DNA from: Thalassobacillus devorans
Lineage (GTDB): Bacteria > Bacillota > Bacilli > Bacillales > Halobacillaceae
Reading direction: 5' to 3'
Assembly: GCF_900176565.1 (NCBI RefSeq)
Contig: NZ_FXEH01000004.1
Span: 62,001-126,000, forward strand
DNA length: 64,000 nucleotides
Position numbers and translations under genes: made by a program. Positions within the stretch are counted from its first letter, which is position 1; every line of letters starts with the position of its first letter. Shown in pieces: positions 1-7,424 of the stretch. The notes beneath the pieces were generated by a model. The model had not been told where the DNA came from and did not search any database. It saw nothing but the letters and a program-made list of their open reading frames with translations.

Positions 1-2
1 CT

Positions 3-389
3 TTGAAACTGCAGCCAAACAGCCCGACCCCTGTTTGGTTAGAAATCGTTCATCGTATCAAAGAGGAGATTCTAAAAAACGAACGGCAGGAAGGAGACCC
101 TTTACCTTCTGTTCGAGAATTAGCTTCCAGATGCGAAATTAATCCAAACACCATTATGAAGGCTTATAGCGAACTGGAACGCCAACAGGCTATTTATATC
201 ATCAAAGGAAAGGGGGCATTTGTAGCTCAACGAAAACCTTCAAAGGTTAAACTGAAGGATAAGGAAGAAATCGAGGAAAAGCTCAAATGTTTGATTATCG
301 ATGCAGCGTTCACCGGAATAGAAAAACAGGGATTAATCGATTACATCGACCGTTATACAAAACAATTTCACAGTAATGAAAAAGGTTAA
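3..389 (+). CDS. GntR-family transcriptional regulator, YtrA subfamily
   Basis: This is a short GntR-type DNA-binding regulator of about 128 residues. The N-terminal two thirds is a winged helix-turn-helix, with the family hallmark PSVRELA near residue 40 and NPNTIMKAY in the recognition helix. The tail is short, as in YtrA-type regulators, with no large ligand-binding domain. YtrA proteins usually repress adjacent ABC transporter operons, but any partner would lie outside this window. The TTG at position 3 gives a family-like N-terminus, but the gene touches the window edge, so an upstream start cannot be excluded. A strong inverted repeat follows the stop codon. Confidence 0.85.
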   Translation: MKLQPNSPTPVWLEIVHRIKEEILKNERQEGDPLPSVRELASRCEINPNTIMKAYSELERQQAIYIIKGKGAFVAQRKPSKVKLKDKEEIEEKLKCLIIDAAFTGIEKQGLIDYIDRYTKQFHSNEKG

Positions 390-399
390 ATGCATAAAA

Positions 400-435
400 A
401 ACACAAACGTAAACGTTGATGTTTACGTTTGTGTT
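400..435. terminator. 15-bp-arm inverted repeat, likely bidirectional terminator
   Basis: Two perfect 15-base arms (left AACACAAACGTAAAC) surround a 6-base loop. The repeat lies between the convergent GntR and Mrr-like genes, so it could end both transcripts. The core recurs in a longer palindrome at 4659-4708. Confidence 0.6.
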
Positions 436-439
436 GGGT

Positions 440-1063
440 TTACACGTTTTCAGGCCTGCCGATGAGCTCCTGATCTTTTTGCTTGATGCCATCCAACCAA
501 TGTTCCACCAGGGGAACCCCGTCGATCAGCTGGATATTATCCAGGCCGTTAATATACTTGAGCGCATTTTTATTGTAGGAACTAGTGGTTACAAAAAAAC
601 CCCCATCCGCCTTCTCTTTGACAACATTGGAATGCAAAACAGCGATCGGTTCGTAGTGTATATCGTCCTTATAACATTTGGCCTGCCCTAAGTATTTTTT
701 GTTGTTAATTCTTATTTCAAAATCTACCCCGAAATCTCCCGATGGCGGGCTTACCCAATAAGTCCCATCGAAATGTTTGGCAAGTACTTGCGCCGCGAAC
801 TCTTCAAAATGAATCGGTCCTTCCCGGATGAAAATGTTGGAATGCGTTTCTTCTATCACTTTTCCATCTCTTGTTTCTCGTGGCTGCTCTTTCCTTTTAA
901 AACGATAATATAATCCCATTGCCAGGGTTCTTTTGATTGTTTCATCTGTCTCCATCTGTTCTAAGATGGCTAACCCTTTATGTTGATGTGCTTTCCGTAC
1001 AATCCAGAAGTGAGCAAGTGCAATAACCATCACAATAATCGCAGCGATTTCAATAACTCCCAA
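440..1063 (-). CDS. Membrane-anchored Mrr-like restriction endonuclease-fold protein
   Basis: The 207-residue product starts with one hydrophobic segment (about residues 3-22), followed by a basic linker and a C-terminal Mrr_cat-like nuclease domain (about 85-200). Visible motifs are the helix IHFEEFAAQVL, then GDFGVDFEI and YLGQAKCY, which match the D-x(n)-(E/Q)-x-K active site of the PD-(D/E)XK Mrr family. By family knowledge such proteins cleave DNA, often modified DNA; the membrane anchor puts the nuclease at the cytoplasmic face. The start is TTG with a purine-rich AAGGGGGG site upstream. It stands alone, convergent with the GntR gene. Whether it restricts phage DNA or processes incoming DNA is inference. 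Confidence 0.7.
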   Translation of the reverse strand: MGVIEIAAIIVMVIALAHFWIVRKAHQHKGLAILEQMETDETIKRTLAMGLYYRFKRKEQPRETRDGKVIEETHSNIFIREGPIHFEEFAAQVLAKHFDGTYWVSPPSGDFGVDFEIRINNKKYLGQAKCYKDDIHYEPIAVLHSNVVKEKADGGFFVTTSSYNKNALKYINGLDNIQLIDGVPLVEHWLDGIKQKDQELIGRPENV

Positions 1064-1117
1064 TAAAAGCCCCCCTTGGTCCTCTGTGGAAACATCTTCT
1101 AGTCACGTAGGATATAC

Positions 1118-1216
1118 TCATCTTTTCTTCTTTTTCTTCATTGGGATGCTATGCTTTTTTCCATTAGCAACGATTTTTTTGGCTAAATCCCTGGCTTCTT
1201 TTTTCGACATACCCAT
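1118..1216 (-). CDS. Small, very basic 32-residue protein, unknown function
   Basis: A short reading frame starts at ATG 1214-1216, has AAAGGGG about 8 bases upstream and ends in a lysine/arginine-rich tail (MKKKKKR). A second in-frame ATG lies two codons downstream. The N-terminal part, MSKKEARDLAKKIVANG, looks like an amphipathic helix. It lies just upstream of the Mrr-like gene on the same strand, 54 bases from its start, so the two may be co-transcribed. No function is recognised. A good ribosome binding site and ordered composition are the only support. Confidence 0.4.
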   Translation of the reverse strand: MGMSKKEARDLAKKIVANGKKHSIPMKKKKKR

Positions 1217-1372
1217 CACTGATTCCCCTTTCTACTTCTTTACCCACCATTTTTGACAGATTGATAAATTCCTATACATACTCCCCCGTCCCTCCCCATA
1301 GATTAAGAGTAAAGCTTGGACATCGGGAATGTGTCCTAACGATAAATTCGAAATTTTAGGTGGGGATGAGGC

Positions 1373-1996
1373 ATGATACAAGGGAATGAGCGGAAAAAAA
1401 GAAGCGACAAAAAAATCGACTGCAAACCGACGATTTCGGTTCACCTCAAGGAATGCATCTATCGATTAGCTTATATCACCAACACACCGGTGAAAGATGT
1501 GGCGGAAGAAATTTGTGTGGTTGGGCTACGGTCCCGAAACGTCATTGAACATCTATCCCAGTTTTTCCGAAGGGATTTCCGGTTGGGTAACACGTTTTAT
1601 ATGGGGGATTTGGAGAGAGAATCCTTGCAAGCGAAGAAGGGTAAGGAAAAGACAGCAAGAGTAACGATCCGGTTTACGCAGCGTATCCATGAACGGATCT
1701 GCGCTCTGGCCTATGCGCTTGACGTGACACCATCCCGAGCGACGGCGATTCTCTTAGAAGCCAGCGTGAAAAACACAAACTTCATCGATGCCTTCACCAG
1801 GCACTACCTGCAGGGACAGCTCGATGAGGGACGGATGCGGGAACTGAAAAAAGTGATCCGGTTCATCAATCAGAATAATCCTTATGAAGAACAGATTTCC
1901 TGGGGCGTACTGCTTTCCTATCTGTATGAAGAATTGAAACTGGGAGCGAATCATGTAGCCGACAGTTTGAATGAGTGGATGGAGAAGATGAAATAG
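1373..1996 (+). CDS. Unknown protein with two tandem RHH/HTH-like units
   Basis: I do not recognise this 207-residue protein. It contains what looks like an internal duplication: residues about 20-69 and 97-147 share the pattern beta-strand (TISVHL / VTIRFT), helix with LAY, a T-P turn, second helix, then an aromatic/basic end (FFRRDF / FTRHYL). This arrangement resembles a duplicated ribbon-helix-helix or HTH fold, as seen in plasmid copy-control and partition proteins. The start ATG at 1373 follows GGTGGGGATGAGGC. No signal peptide or membrane segment is visible. A DNA-binding role is inference only. Confidence 0.55.
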   Translation: MIQGNERKKRSDKKIDCKPTISVHLKECIYRLAYITNTPVKDVAEEICVVGLRSRNVIEHLSQFFRRDFRLGNTFYMGDLERESLQAKKGKEKTARVTIRFTQRIHERICALAYALDVTPSRATAILLEASVKNTNFIDAFTRHYLQGQLDEGRMRELKKVIRFINQNNPYEEQISWGVLLSYLYEELKLGANHVADSLNEWMEKMK

Positions 1997-2239
1997 GGTT
2001 AAAGGCTGATTTTGATTCTTAATAGCTCTCAATGTACGGATCCCATCAAAAGTGCAATGGACGAATGAAAGGTTTATCGAGAAATTAGAAAAACTCAGGG
2101 GTCAACCCTTCTTATATCCAATGGGTTGAGATGCTGGCTTACGTCGTGCCGTACAGCCTTGGTTTGCAAATTCTTTAACCACAAGATTTTTTACCGTTTT
2201 ACCATAGATCGCACTATCTTTCCTCATTTGTATGCGTAA

Positions 2240-2266
2240 AAAAATCCCCACCTATAGTGGGGAAAA
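2240..2266 (-). terminator. Terminator of the PI-PLC/GDPD-like gene
   Basis: A stem TCCCCAC / GTGGGGA with a 5-base loop is followed, in the minus-strand reading, by a T run. It sits 22 bases beyond the stop codon of the gene at 2289. Confidence 0.75.
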
Positions 2267-2288
2267 TATGATGATTTATCTATAAATG

Positions 2289-3215
2289 TTAATTCTTCTC
2301 CTGATGTTTATCCTCTCTATCATTTCTTGTGTCCTCGAATGAAATCCGCGGTTCGGATGGCTTTGGATCGTTCTCCTTCAGAAACTCTTCCAGCCCCTTT
2401 AAGTCATCGGTGTTAATGAAATCGACACCAGCTTTCAAAAGTTCCTTCCACAAAGCTTCTCGTGCAGGTGAAGATTGGTCAGGCGTAGCCCAAAAACGAA
2501 CCTTTTGTCCATTGGAATGAGCAGTTGCCACGATTGAACGAAGCTTCTCACGCTCTTCTTGGGGCATCGGACCAACACCCATCCACGTAAAATGCTTTGT
2601 CCAATTATCGCTGATAACGGGGATGAATGCACTGGAGGCGCCTGCTCCAAGATCGCTCATCCGGCCATCATAAGCGGCATACCGAACGGTTTGGCTCTTC
2701 ATCAATGCCCCTGGACGATTTCCAGAAATGTACACGGTCACAGCGCCGGGTTTTACACCGGAAGGTACATACTTAGTTAGCATGCTTTTGTACTCGCGCA
2801 GCTGTCGATCAATCGCCCGGTAAGTAGACTTCCCTTCCGATTTTATATCAATCCATAGAATAAACTCATGATCATAACCTTCATACACGGCCCCATCATT
2901 TTGCTTGACTCTTCCCATCAAGGGTTCAAGATAAAGGGATTGTAAGGTACGACCTGCGCGTACATCTTCTTTATCATGGGCAACTCGCAGTTCTCCGTCC
3001 ACGAGCCAGACGTCAGCCTCAACGCTTGTAAACCCATGCTGCAGTGCATCAAATAATGGACGAGTATGTTCATAGTCATTATGGGCATGTGCTTTTGCCA
3101 ACGGCAGCACCTCTTCATCTGATATCTTTTCACCCCCCTCCTTGGCAGAAGCAGAGTTTTCGGCAAAAGGGATCAAAACAACAGCAAGCATAAATAAAAT
3201 TATCCATTTTTTCAT
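2289..3215 (-). CDS. Exported phosphodiesterase of the PI-PLC/GDPD superfamily
   Basis: The 308-residue product has a signal peptide (residues 1-24, ending SASA-K). The catalytic TIM-barrel carries AHAHNDYEHTRPLFDAL, SVEADVWL and RVAHDKED: the two-histidine plus E-x-D metal/catalytic pattern of the phosphatidylinositol phospholipase C / glycerophosphodiester phosphodiesterase superfamily. The tail is highly charged. It is probably secreted or wall-associated and hydrolyses phosphodiesters. The substrate (phospholipid head groups or teichoic-acid glycerophosphate) cannot be told from sequence. A strong AGGAGGT site precedes ATG 3215. It lies downstream of a second phosphodiesterase gene in the same direction, 101 bases apart, and has its own terminator. 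Confidence 0.8.
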   Translation of the reverse strand: MKKWIILFMLAVVLIPFAENSASAKEGGEKISDEEVLPLAKAHAHNDYEHTRPLFDALQHGFTSVEADVWLVDGELRVAHDKEDVRAGRTLQSLYLEPLMGRVKQNDGAVYEGYDHEFILWIDIKSEGKSTYRAIDRQLREYKSMLTKYVPSGVKPGAVTVYISGNRPGALMKSQTVRYAAYDGRMSDLGAGASSAFIPVISDNWTKHFTWMGVGPMPQEEREKLRSIVATAHSNGQKVRFWATPDQSSPAREALWKELLKAGVDFINTDDLKGLEEFLKENDPKPSEPRISFEDTRNDREDKHQEKN

Positions 3216-3316
3216 CGTTTGTGTACCTCCTATTGAGTTTGTATCTATTGATAGTGAATCTAATATTCTTAACTGTTCGAAACAAATAGATAATAGTTAT
3301 AATCTATATACGTTCC

Positions 3317-4393
3317 TCACTTTTTTGTGACTTGATAATCCTTAGGAAGCTTGAATTTACGCTCTTTCATGACCTCACGTAAACGATCTGGATAATTAGT
3401 GATGATCCCGTCGACTCCATTGTCAATCAGCTTATTCATAGTTGCTTTATCATCAACTGTCCAAGGGATGACTTTCATGCCGGCCTTGTGTGCAGCATCG
3501 ACCATCTCCTCGGTGACGTATGGAACGTAGTTATCATCATTGATTTTACCGTCTTGGGGAAAACCGTGAACCGGGGAGATGGCGTCTGCGCCAAACGATT
3601 GGGCTGCTGCCACAAGATCTCCATCGAAATCATCGATGTCGATTCCACCTAACCATGGGGATGCCCCCGGTTGTCCCGGCCGTAAGAATTGCGGACCATT
3701 GGTCAGTGCAATGATAGGTAAGCGTGGTTCAACTTCTTTCATGCGCATAAGCGCACCCCAGTCAAAGCTTTGAATGGATACTCTGTTTAGCATTCCTGCT
3801 TCACGTACTTCTTGAGACACGACTTGTACGAACGCTTCATGTGGCGCCGTTTCCCACGGCGCCCCTGCCTCTACCTTTGTCTCGATATTCATCCATACCT
3901 TCTTGGCCTTATAACGCTTCACCAGGTCGAAAACCTCGCTCAGTAACAACATTTTAGCTCCTGGGCTGGGTTGCTGCTCCGGGTACTCATCCTTTGTCAT
4001 TGTGCCACAGTCCATCGTACGGATCTGTGCAAGGGTAAGATCTTTTATGTATTTGCCTACATATGGAAACTCTGGATCTCCCGGGAACGCCGGACTTGTA
4101 TCCCTGCAAGTTCTTTTGGAAATTTTACGATCGTGAGTGACAACAGCCTGATGGTCCTCCGTAATTTGCACATCAAGCTCCAGTGTGCTTATTCCCATTT
4201 CAAGTGCATGGGAGAAGGATGCAATGGAAGACTCAACATTTAGCCCCATACCTCCGCGGTGTGCCTGTAGGTCAAACGTTTTCGGACCGAAGCTTTCCTT
4301 GTGAGATCGTTCCGACTTAGCAAAAGCAGGCTGGGCCGCCGAAAATAACATAAATACAGCAATTGCTATGGTCAATGCCTTTTTCTTTTTCAT
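3317..4393 (-). CDS. glpQ: Exported glycerophosphodiester phosphodiesterase (GlpQ type)
   Basis: The 358-residue product has a signal peptide (1-25, AQPAFA-K) and a complete GDPD domain. LQAHRGGMGLNVESS carries the catalytic HR and the E after P/V-E-S, TLELDVQIT the ExD metal ligands, and VVTHDRKI the second histidine. The insertion with two cysteines (KRTCRDTS ... TMDCG) is typical of long extracytoplasmic GlpQ forms. The enzyme releases glycerol-3-phosphate from glycerophosphodiesters, giving carbon and phosphate, often under phosphate limitation. GGAGGGAG stands upstream of the ATG. Together with the gene at 2289 it forms a tandem of secreted phosphodiesterases. Confidence 0.88.
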   Translation of the reverse strand: MKKKKALTIAIAVFMLFSAAQPAFAKSERSHKESFGPKTFDLQAHRGGMGLNVESSIASFSHALEMGISTLELDVQITEDHQAVVTHDRKISKRTCRDTSPAFPGDPEFPYVGKYIKDLTLAQIRTMDCGTMTKDEYPEQQPSPGAKMLLLSEVFDLVKRYKAKKVWMNIETKVEAGAPWETAPHEAFVQVVSQEVREAGMLNRVSIQSFDWGALMRMKEVEPRLPIIALTNGPQFLRPGQPGASPWLGGIDIDDFDGDLVAAAQSFGADAISPVHGFPQDGKINDDNYVPYVTEEMVDAAHKAGMKVIPWTVDDKATMNKLIDNGVDGIITNYPDRLREVMKERKFKLPKDYQVTKK

Positions 4394-4658
4394 CTACTCC
4401 ACTCCCTCCAAAATTTGATACATTTTAAAAGTAACCGAAGATTATTAAACGTGATTTAGTTAGTTGTAAAAGTAAAGTTAAGAAATGATTGGGGATGCAG
4501 CCCGGACAAATCTGCGGCAGATAGTTTACATGATTGGAATAAGAGGATGATATAAAAATAAAAAAGCATACACATGCACGGGAGGTAGGGCTGGTTGTCT
4601 TCTTTTCGGATAAATCTTTCCACTCCGTTCTCTAATCTTTGATTGTGCTTACACAAGG
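4394..4658. other. Gene-free promoter region upstream of glpQ
   Basis: No credible reading frame is visible. The region presumably holds the glpQ promoter. Apparent small frames here arise from the adjacent palindrome. Confidence 0.4.
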
Positions 4659-4708
4659 AACGCAAATAACAAACGTAAACGTTGACGTTTACGTTTGTTA
4701 TTTGCGTT
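4659..4708. repeat. Perfect palindrome, 24-base arms with 2-base loop
   Basis: Arms 4659-4682 and 4685-4708 pair without mismatch. The inner ACAAACGTAAACGTTGA core also occurs in the inverted repeat at 400-435. The palindrome sits between the end of the first ardC copy and the glpQ promoter. It could act as a terminator or as a protein-binding or plasmid-type site. Confidence 0.7.
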
Positions 4709-4792
4709 TTGAGCTGACCGGGACAGAAAAAACGTTGATTACACACAACTACTTAAATAAAATCCGGCTTATATATAAATATCATGTAACCC

Positions 4793-4818
4793 CCCTGTAT
4801 GTTTTTCATACAGGGGAG
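4793..4818 (-). terminator. Hairpin just beyond the first ardC copy
   Basis: CCCCTGTATG and CATACAGGGG pair across a short loop directly downstream of the stop codon at 4824. The second ardC copy has an equivalent hairpin with different stem bases (13201-13219). Confidence 0.5.
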
Positions 4819-4823
4819 GTTCA

Positions 4824-5641
4824 TTAATACTGACCCAGAATATAATCGCTGGCTTTCTGTGCCTGTTGCGAAGCACTGACTATTAGAGTCTTATCCTCTT
4901 TTAATTTCCTCAGCCACGACTGAATATAAGAAGCACTGTTATCAATGGTGCTATTCTCAATTCCTGTCACCCCGCAAAGCATCGAAGCCCTAACTCGGCA
5001 ATGAGTTCCTCTTTACTGTAATTTTCGCTTCCAAAGCTGATTTTCTCTGTAATTCCTGCCCGACCTAGTCGATCTTTATGGCCGGTACTGTGTATGATTT
5101 CATGGAATAATGTGCTGTAGTATTCGTGGATATCCTCAAAATGTTCTTTAGGTGGAACATTGACGCGATCCTCAAATGGTGTGTAATAAGCTCTCCCACC
5201 TTGAAAACTATAAGATGGTCCATTGAAATATTCTTTCTTTACCTTTTCAGCTTTTTCTATAGGATCATGATCGAAGGTTTCATAGGTTCGTTTTCTTTCT
5301 AATCCTTCCACTTGGGAGCCAACTTCAAAAACTCGATAATACCGTAGCAACGGAACGTTTTTTTCTTCTTCTTTTTTTTCATCTTCCACTTTTATCATCT
5401 TCCAGAACACGACAATGTGGGATTTTTCACCCTTTTTGACTTTTCCTCCTGCTTCCTTGATTTGCTTAAAGGTCGCATACTCCCCACCATCTAAAAGCAT
5501 GGTATTAATCCCTCGATAAGGCTTTTGTGTCTTCCAATTTACCGCTATTCCATTTACCCAAGGCTTTCTCCAAGGTACGACCCCATGCTCTAACTTCTCG
5601 ATGATTTGATTGGTAATCATTTCATAGATTTTTTTACTCAT
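4824..5641 (-). pseudogene. ardC: ardC-type antirestriction gene, copy 1, frameshifted
   Basis: The frame from ATG 5641 encodes an ArdC-like protein: an N-terminal ssDNA-binding domain (MSKKIYEMITNQIIEKLE, VPWRKPW) and a zincin-like domain with YSTLFHEIIHSTGHKDRL (HExxH) followed by EELIAELG. At about 4985 one base is missing relative to the intact copy at 13232 (GAGTTAGGG versus GAGTTAGGAG). This gives a premature stop at 4967 after 224 codons. The lost C-terminus (MLCGVTGIEN ... SYIQSWLRKLK) is still readable in the next frame to 4824. ArdC proteins protect incoming plasmid DNA from restriction and bind single-stranded DNA. RBS AAGGAGG. The truncated form keeps HExxH and might retain some activity. 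Confidence 0.85.
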
Positions 5642-5689
5642 GGTTTTTCCTCCTTATTTTTCCTTTGGAATTCCGAAGCGAAGGTTGTT

Positions 5690-5929
5690 CCCCAAAAGGG
5701 AATTATTTTTCCCTTTTGCTATGGAGAATCTCAAAACGACCATAAGAAGAAGTCCATAAAATCATGGAATACCGTAGTGAAGCGAGGATATGCCGTGAAA
5801 GGTTATGGACTTCTTTTTCATCTTCTTGCCTTGCAGCAGGAAAGGTTCGGGTGTCCTGCCTGCTACAAGGTTAGAAGATTTGGGATGTTTTACGATTCGG
5901 AGTGCAAAAGGAAAAATAACCAAAATAAA
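5690..5929 (-). ncRNA. Structured ardC leader, copy 1 (two conserved stem-loops)
   Basis: Read on the minus strand, a helix (arms 5873-5879 and 5821-5827) encloses a 12-bp stem (5859-5870 with 5829-5840) and an 18-base loop that starts CAGGA and ends CCTTT. A 13-bp perfect stem follows (5803-5815 with 5747-5759), and its loop contains CTTTCACGGCATA and CGGTATTCCATG. Copy 2 at 14095-14345 keeps the loops and the fold but has different stem bases. One mismatch in the 12-bp stem is a G-U pair only on the minus strand, which points to a minus-strand RNA (or single-stranded DNA) acting upstream of ardC. Confidence 0.7.
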
Positions 5930-5951
5930 AAAGCAGACATAGGTCTGCTTT
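5920..5951 (-). terminator. Rho-independent terminator upstream of the ardC leader
   Basis: Stem AAAGCAGAC / GTCTGCTTT with a 4-base loop is followed on the minus strand by TTTTTATTTT. It is conserved in copy 2 (14346-14367), where a loop base change is tolerated. It ends whatever is transcribed into the ardC unit from upstream. Confidence 0.7.
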
Positions 5952-6025
5952 CCTCTTTGAAACTTAGGTTTTTAGTTTTTGAACTTCGACTCGTTCGGTA
6001 TGGCCGGAGGCAAACGGATCAGGAA

Positions 6026-6716
6026 CGTAGGGAGTGTCGGCGAAGGAATGAGCCCTACAATCCCTCGTTATCGATACGTTTAATGCCGAAGCGACACGTA
6101 GGGAATGACGAAAAGCGTATTTATCTTTTCAATCAGTCCCTTGTGCAGTCGCACGATGAATATCATTTTTATTACGGGGCAGCCAAGGCAGCCACCATTT
6201 TCCCTAAACCTAAAGGATAAAATGATACATATTCTGCAAGTAGGAAAGCTAGTAGACAGTGGGTGAAAGGCGTGTATTTATAACACTTTTTTACAAGGAG
6301 TGGCACTGCTTTAGTTAGGAGGATTACAATAAAACTGTAGCTAGCGGTCATTAAAAATATTTTATGAGGAATTTAGTTTAAGCCCCTAACATTGCTATAT
6401 TAATAGTGTGAGGGTTGCTGCAGGTTACAAAAGTTACACATGTTACATCTTTATCCGAAAGCCTCAAAGCATGCTATATTCAACTTAGGAGCTCCTAAAA
6501 AATTATTAAAAATATGCATGACCTTTAGAATAAGAGTATATATGATGCATAGGAAGATATAATGCATAATAGAGGCAAGAGAGACAAGCCTAAAATCAAC
6601 ATTATGCCACACACAGCTAAAGAATATACAGAGGAAATAATTATTTTAATTTTTTGGAAAAGTGTAAAAATAATGATTGTTGAGCAAAGCCCGGAGAGGC
6701 AGAAAGGTGGAATCAA
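6026..6716. other. Gene-free region upstream of the ardC unit
   Basis: Only antisense or low-quality frames are present here. I see no RNA gene, IS end or clear promoter that I can support. Confidence 0.3.
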
Positions 6717-6809
6717 ATGAAATTCAAAGGTTCATTTGAAGTGGAGATTTCTCCAAAGGCCATGTATTACACAGGCCTGATAATCCAAGTATTGCTGACA
6801 GCAGTATAA
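6717..6809 (+). CDS. 30-residue hydrophobic small protein
   Basis: ATG 6717 is preceded by AAAGGTGG at good spacing. The product begins MKFKGSFEVEIS and ends in a hydrophobic stretch (YYTGLIIQVLLTAV) that could insert in the membrane. A GC-rich hairpin with a T tract follows at once, so the unit looks like a complete mini-gene. The function is unknown; size and layout resemble small membrane peptides or toxin-like peptides, but no family is recognised. Confidence 0.4.
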   Translation: MKFKGSFEVEISPKAMYYTGLIIQVLLTAV

Positions 6810-6816
6810 AACGGGT

Positions 6817-6855
6817 GAGGGGAGGGACTAATCCCACCCCAACTCCTTCTTTTTT
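6817..6855 (+). terminator. Terminator after the 30-residue gene
   Basis: GGGGAGGGA pairs with TCCCACCCC (one mismatch) over a 4-base loop. CTTCTTTTTTG follows. Confidence 0.55.
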
Positions 6856-6879
6856 GATTATATAAATGAGGGTGGTTAT

Positions 6880-7122
6880 ATGTCAGGTTTCTGGTTAGGT
6901 GTTACTACTGCTTTAATTGGGGCAGTTATTGGTTTTTTAGGTAGCTGGCTTTTAACTTTAAGAAATGAAAGAAAGCAAGAGAAAGCAGTTTGGTATGCAG
7001 TAAGGGAAGAATTGACCACAAACTATACTTTAGCTAAAGGATGGTTACAGGAAGTTTGTTTTGAATTAGAAACTATTAGGGGTAACAACAGCCTAGCTGT
7101 CATTACCCGCAATAATATGTAA
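6880..7122 (+). CDS. Small single-TM membrane protein, unknown
   Basis: The 80-residue product has one membrane helix (about residues 5-26, with GAVIGFLGSWLL). A basic/acidic amphipathic stretch follows (RNERKQEKAVWYAVREEL). The N-terminal pattern is that of longer bacterial membrane proteins with a cytoplasmic tail, so this may be a 3'-truncated member. GAGGGTGG precedes ATG. No function is assigned. Confidence 0.4.
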   Translation: MSGFWLGVTTALIGAVIGFLGSWLLTLRNERKQEKAVWYAVREELTTNYTLAKGWLQEVCFELETIRGNNSLAVITRNNM

Positions 7123-7247
7123 AAATATAGAATATTGTAAATTGACATCCTTATTTCACTCATAATTGTAGTATAGCTAGAATTGTTTAAATTGATATTG
7201 GCGATCGTGTTTCTTTCTTAAACAACAAAATGAATTCAAAACTAATT

Positions 7248-7279
7248 GAGCAATCCAGCAGATTAATGATGGATTGCTC
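7248..7279. terminator. Hairpin in the 7.1-7.4 kb gap
   Basis: GAGCAATCCA and TGGATTGCTC pair over a 12-base loop, with no strong T tract. Nothing else is seen in 7123-7424. Confidence 0.35.
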
Positions 7280-7424
7280 TCAAATTCTTATATGGATTAA
7301 TTTGAAAAAGTCTAAGTATTTACAAAAAGAACATTTAAACACTTTATGATTAAAGATAAATCTAATTTGCTATATTTCGAGTCTTGTCTGTGGTGCATCT
7401 TTAATGACCTGGCTTAATACATCC

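Larger units (their letters stand above)
4790..6025. repeat. ardC unit, direct repeat copy 1 (~1.2 kb)
   Basis: Homology with 13195-14444 runs from the hairpin beyond ardC, through the gene and its leader, to the sequence AAACGGATCAGGAAC. After that the two copies share nothing. The two units are in the same orientation and flank about 7 kb. Confidence 0.75.

Noticed and set aside
310-492. Short frames reading NVNVNVYVC at 310-492 and 4456-4827
   Set aside because: They are translations of the palindromes at 400-435 and 4659-4708 and appear on both strands.
5606-6220. Plus-strand frame of 204 codons
   Set aside because: It is antisense to the ardC leader and the start of ardC. The equivalent frame in copy 2 is not preserved, and its bases are explained by RNA stems.
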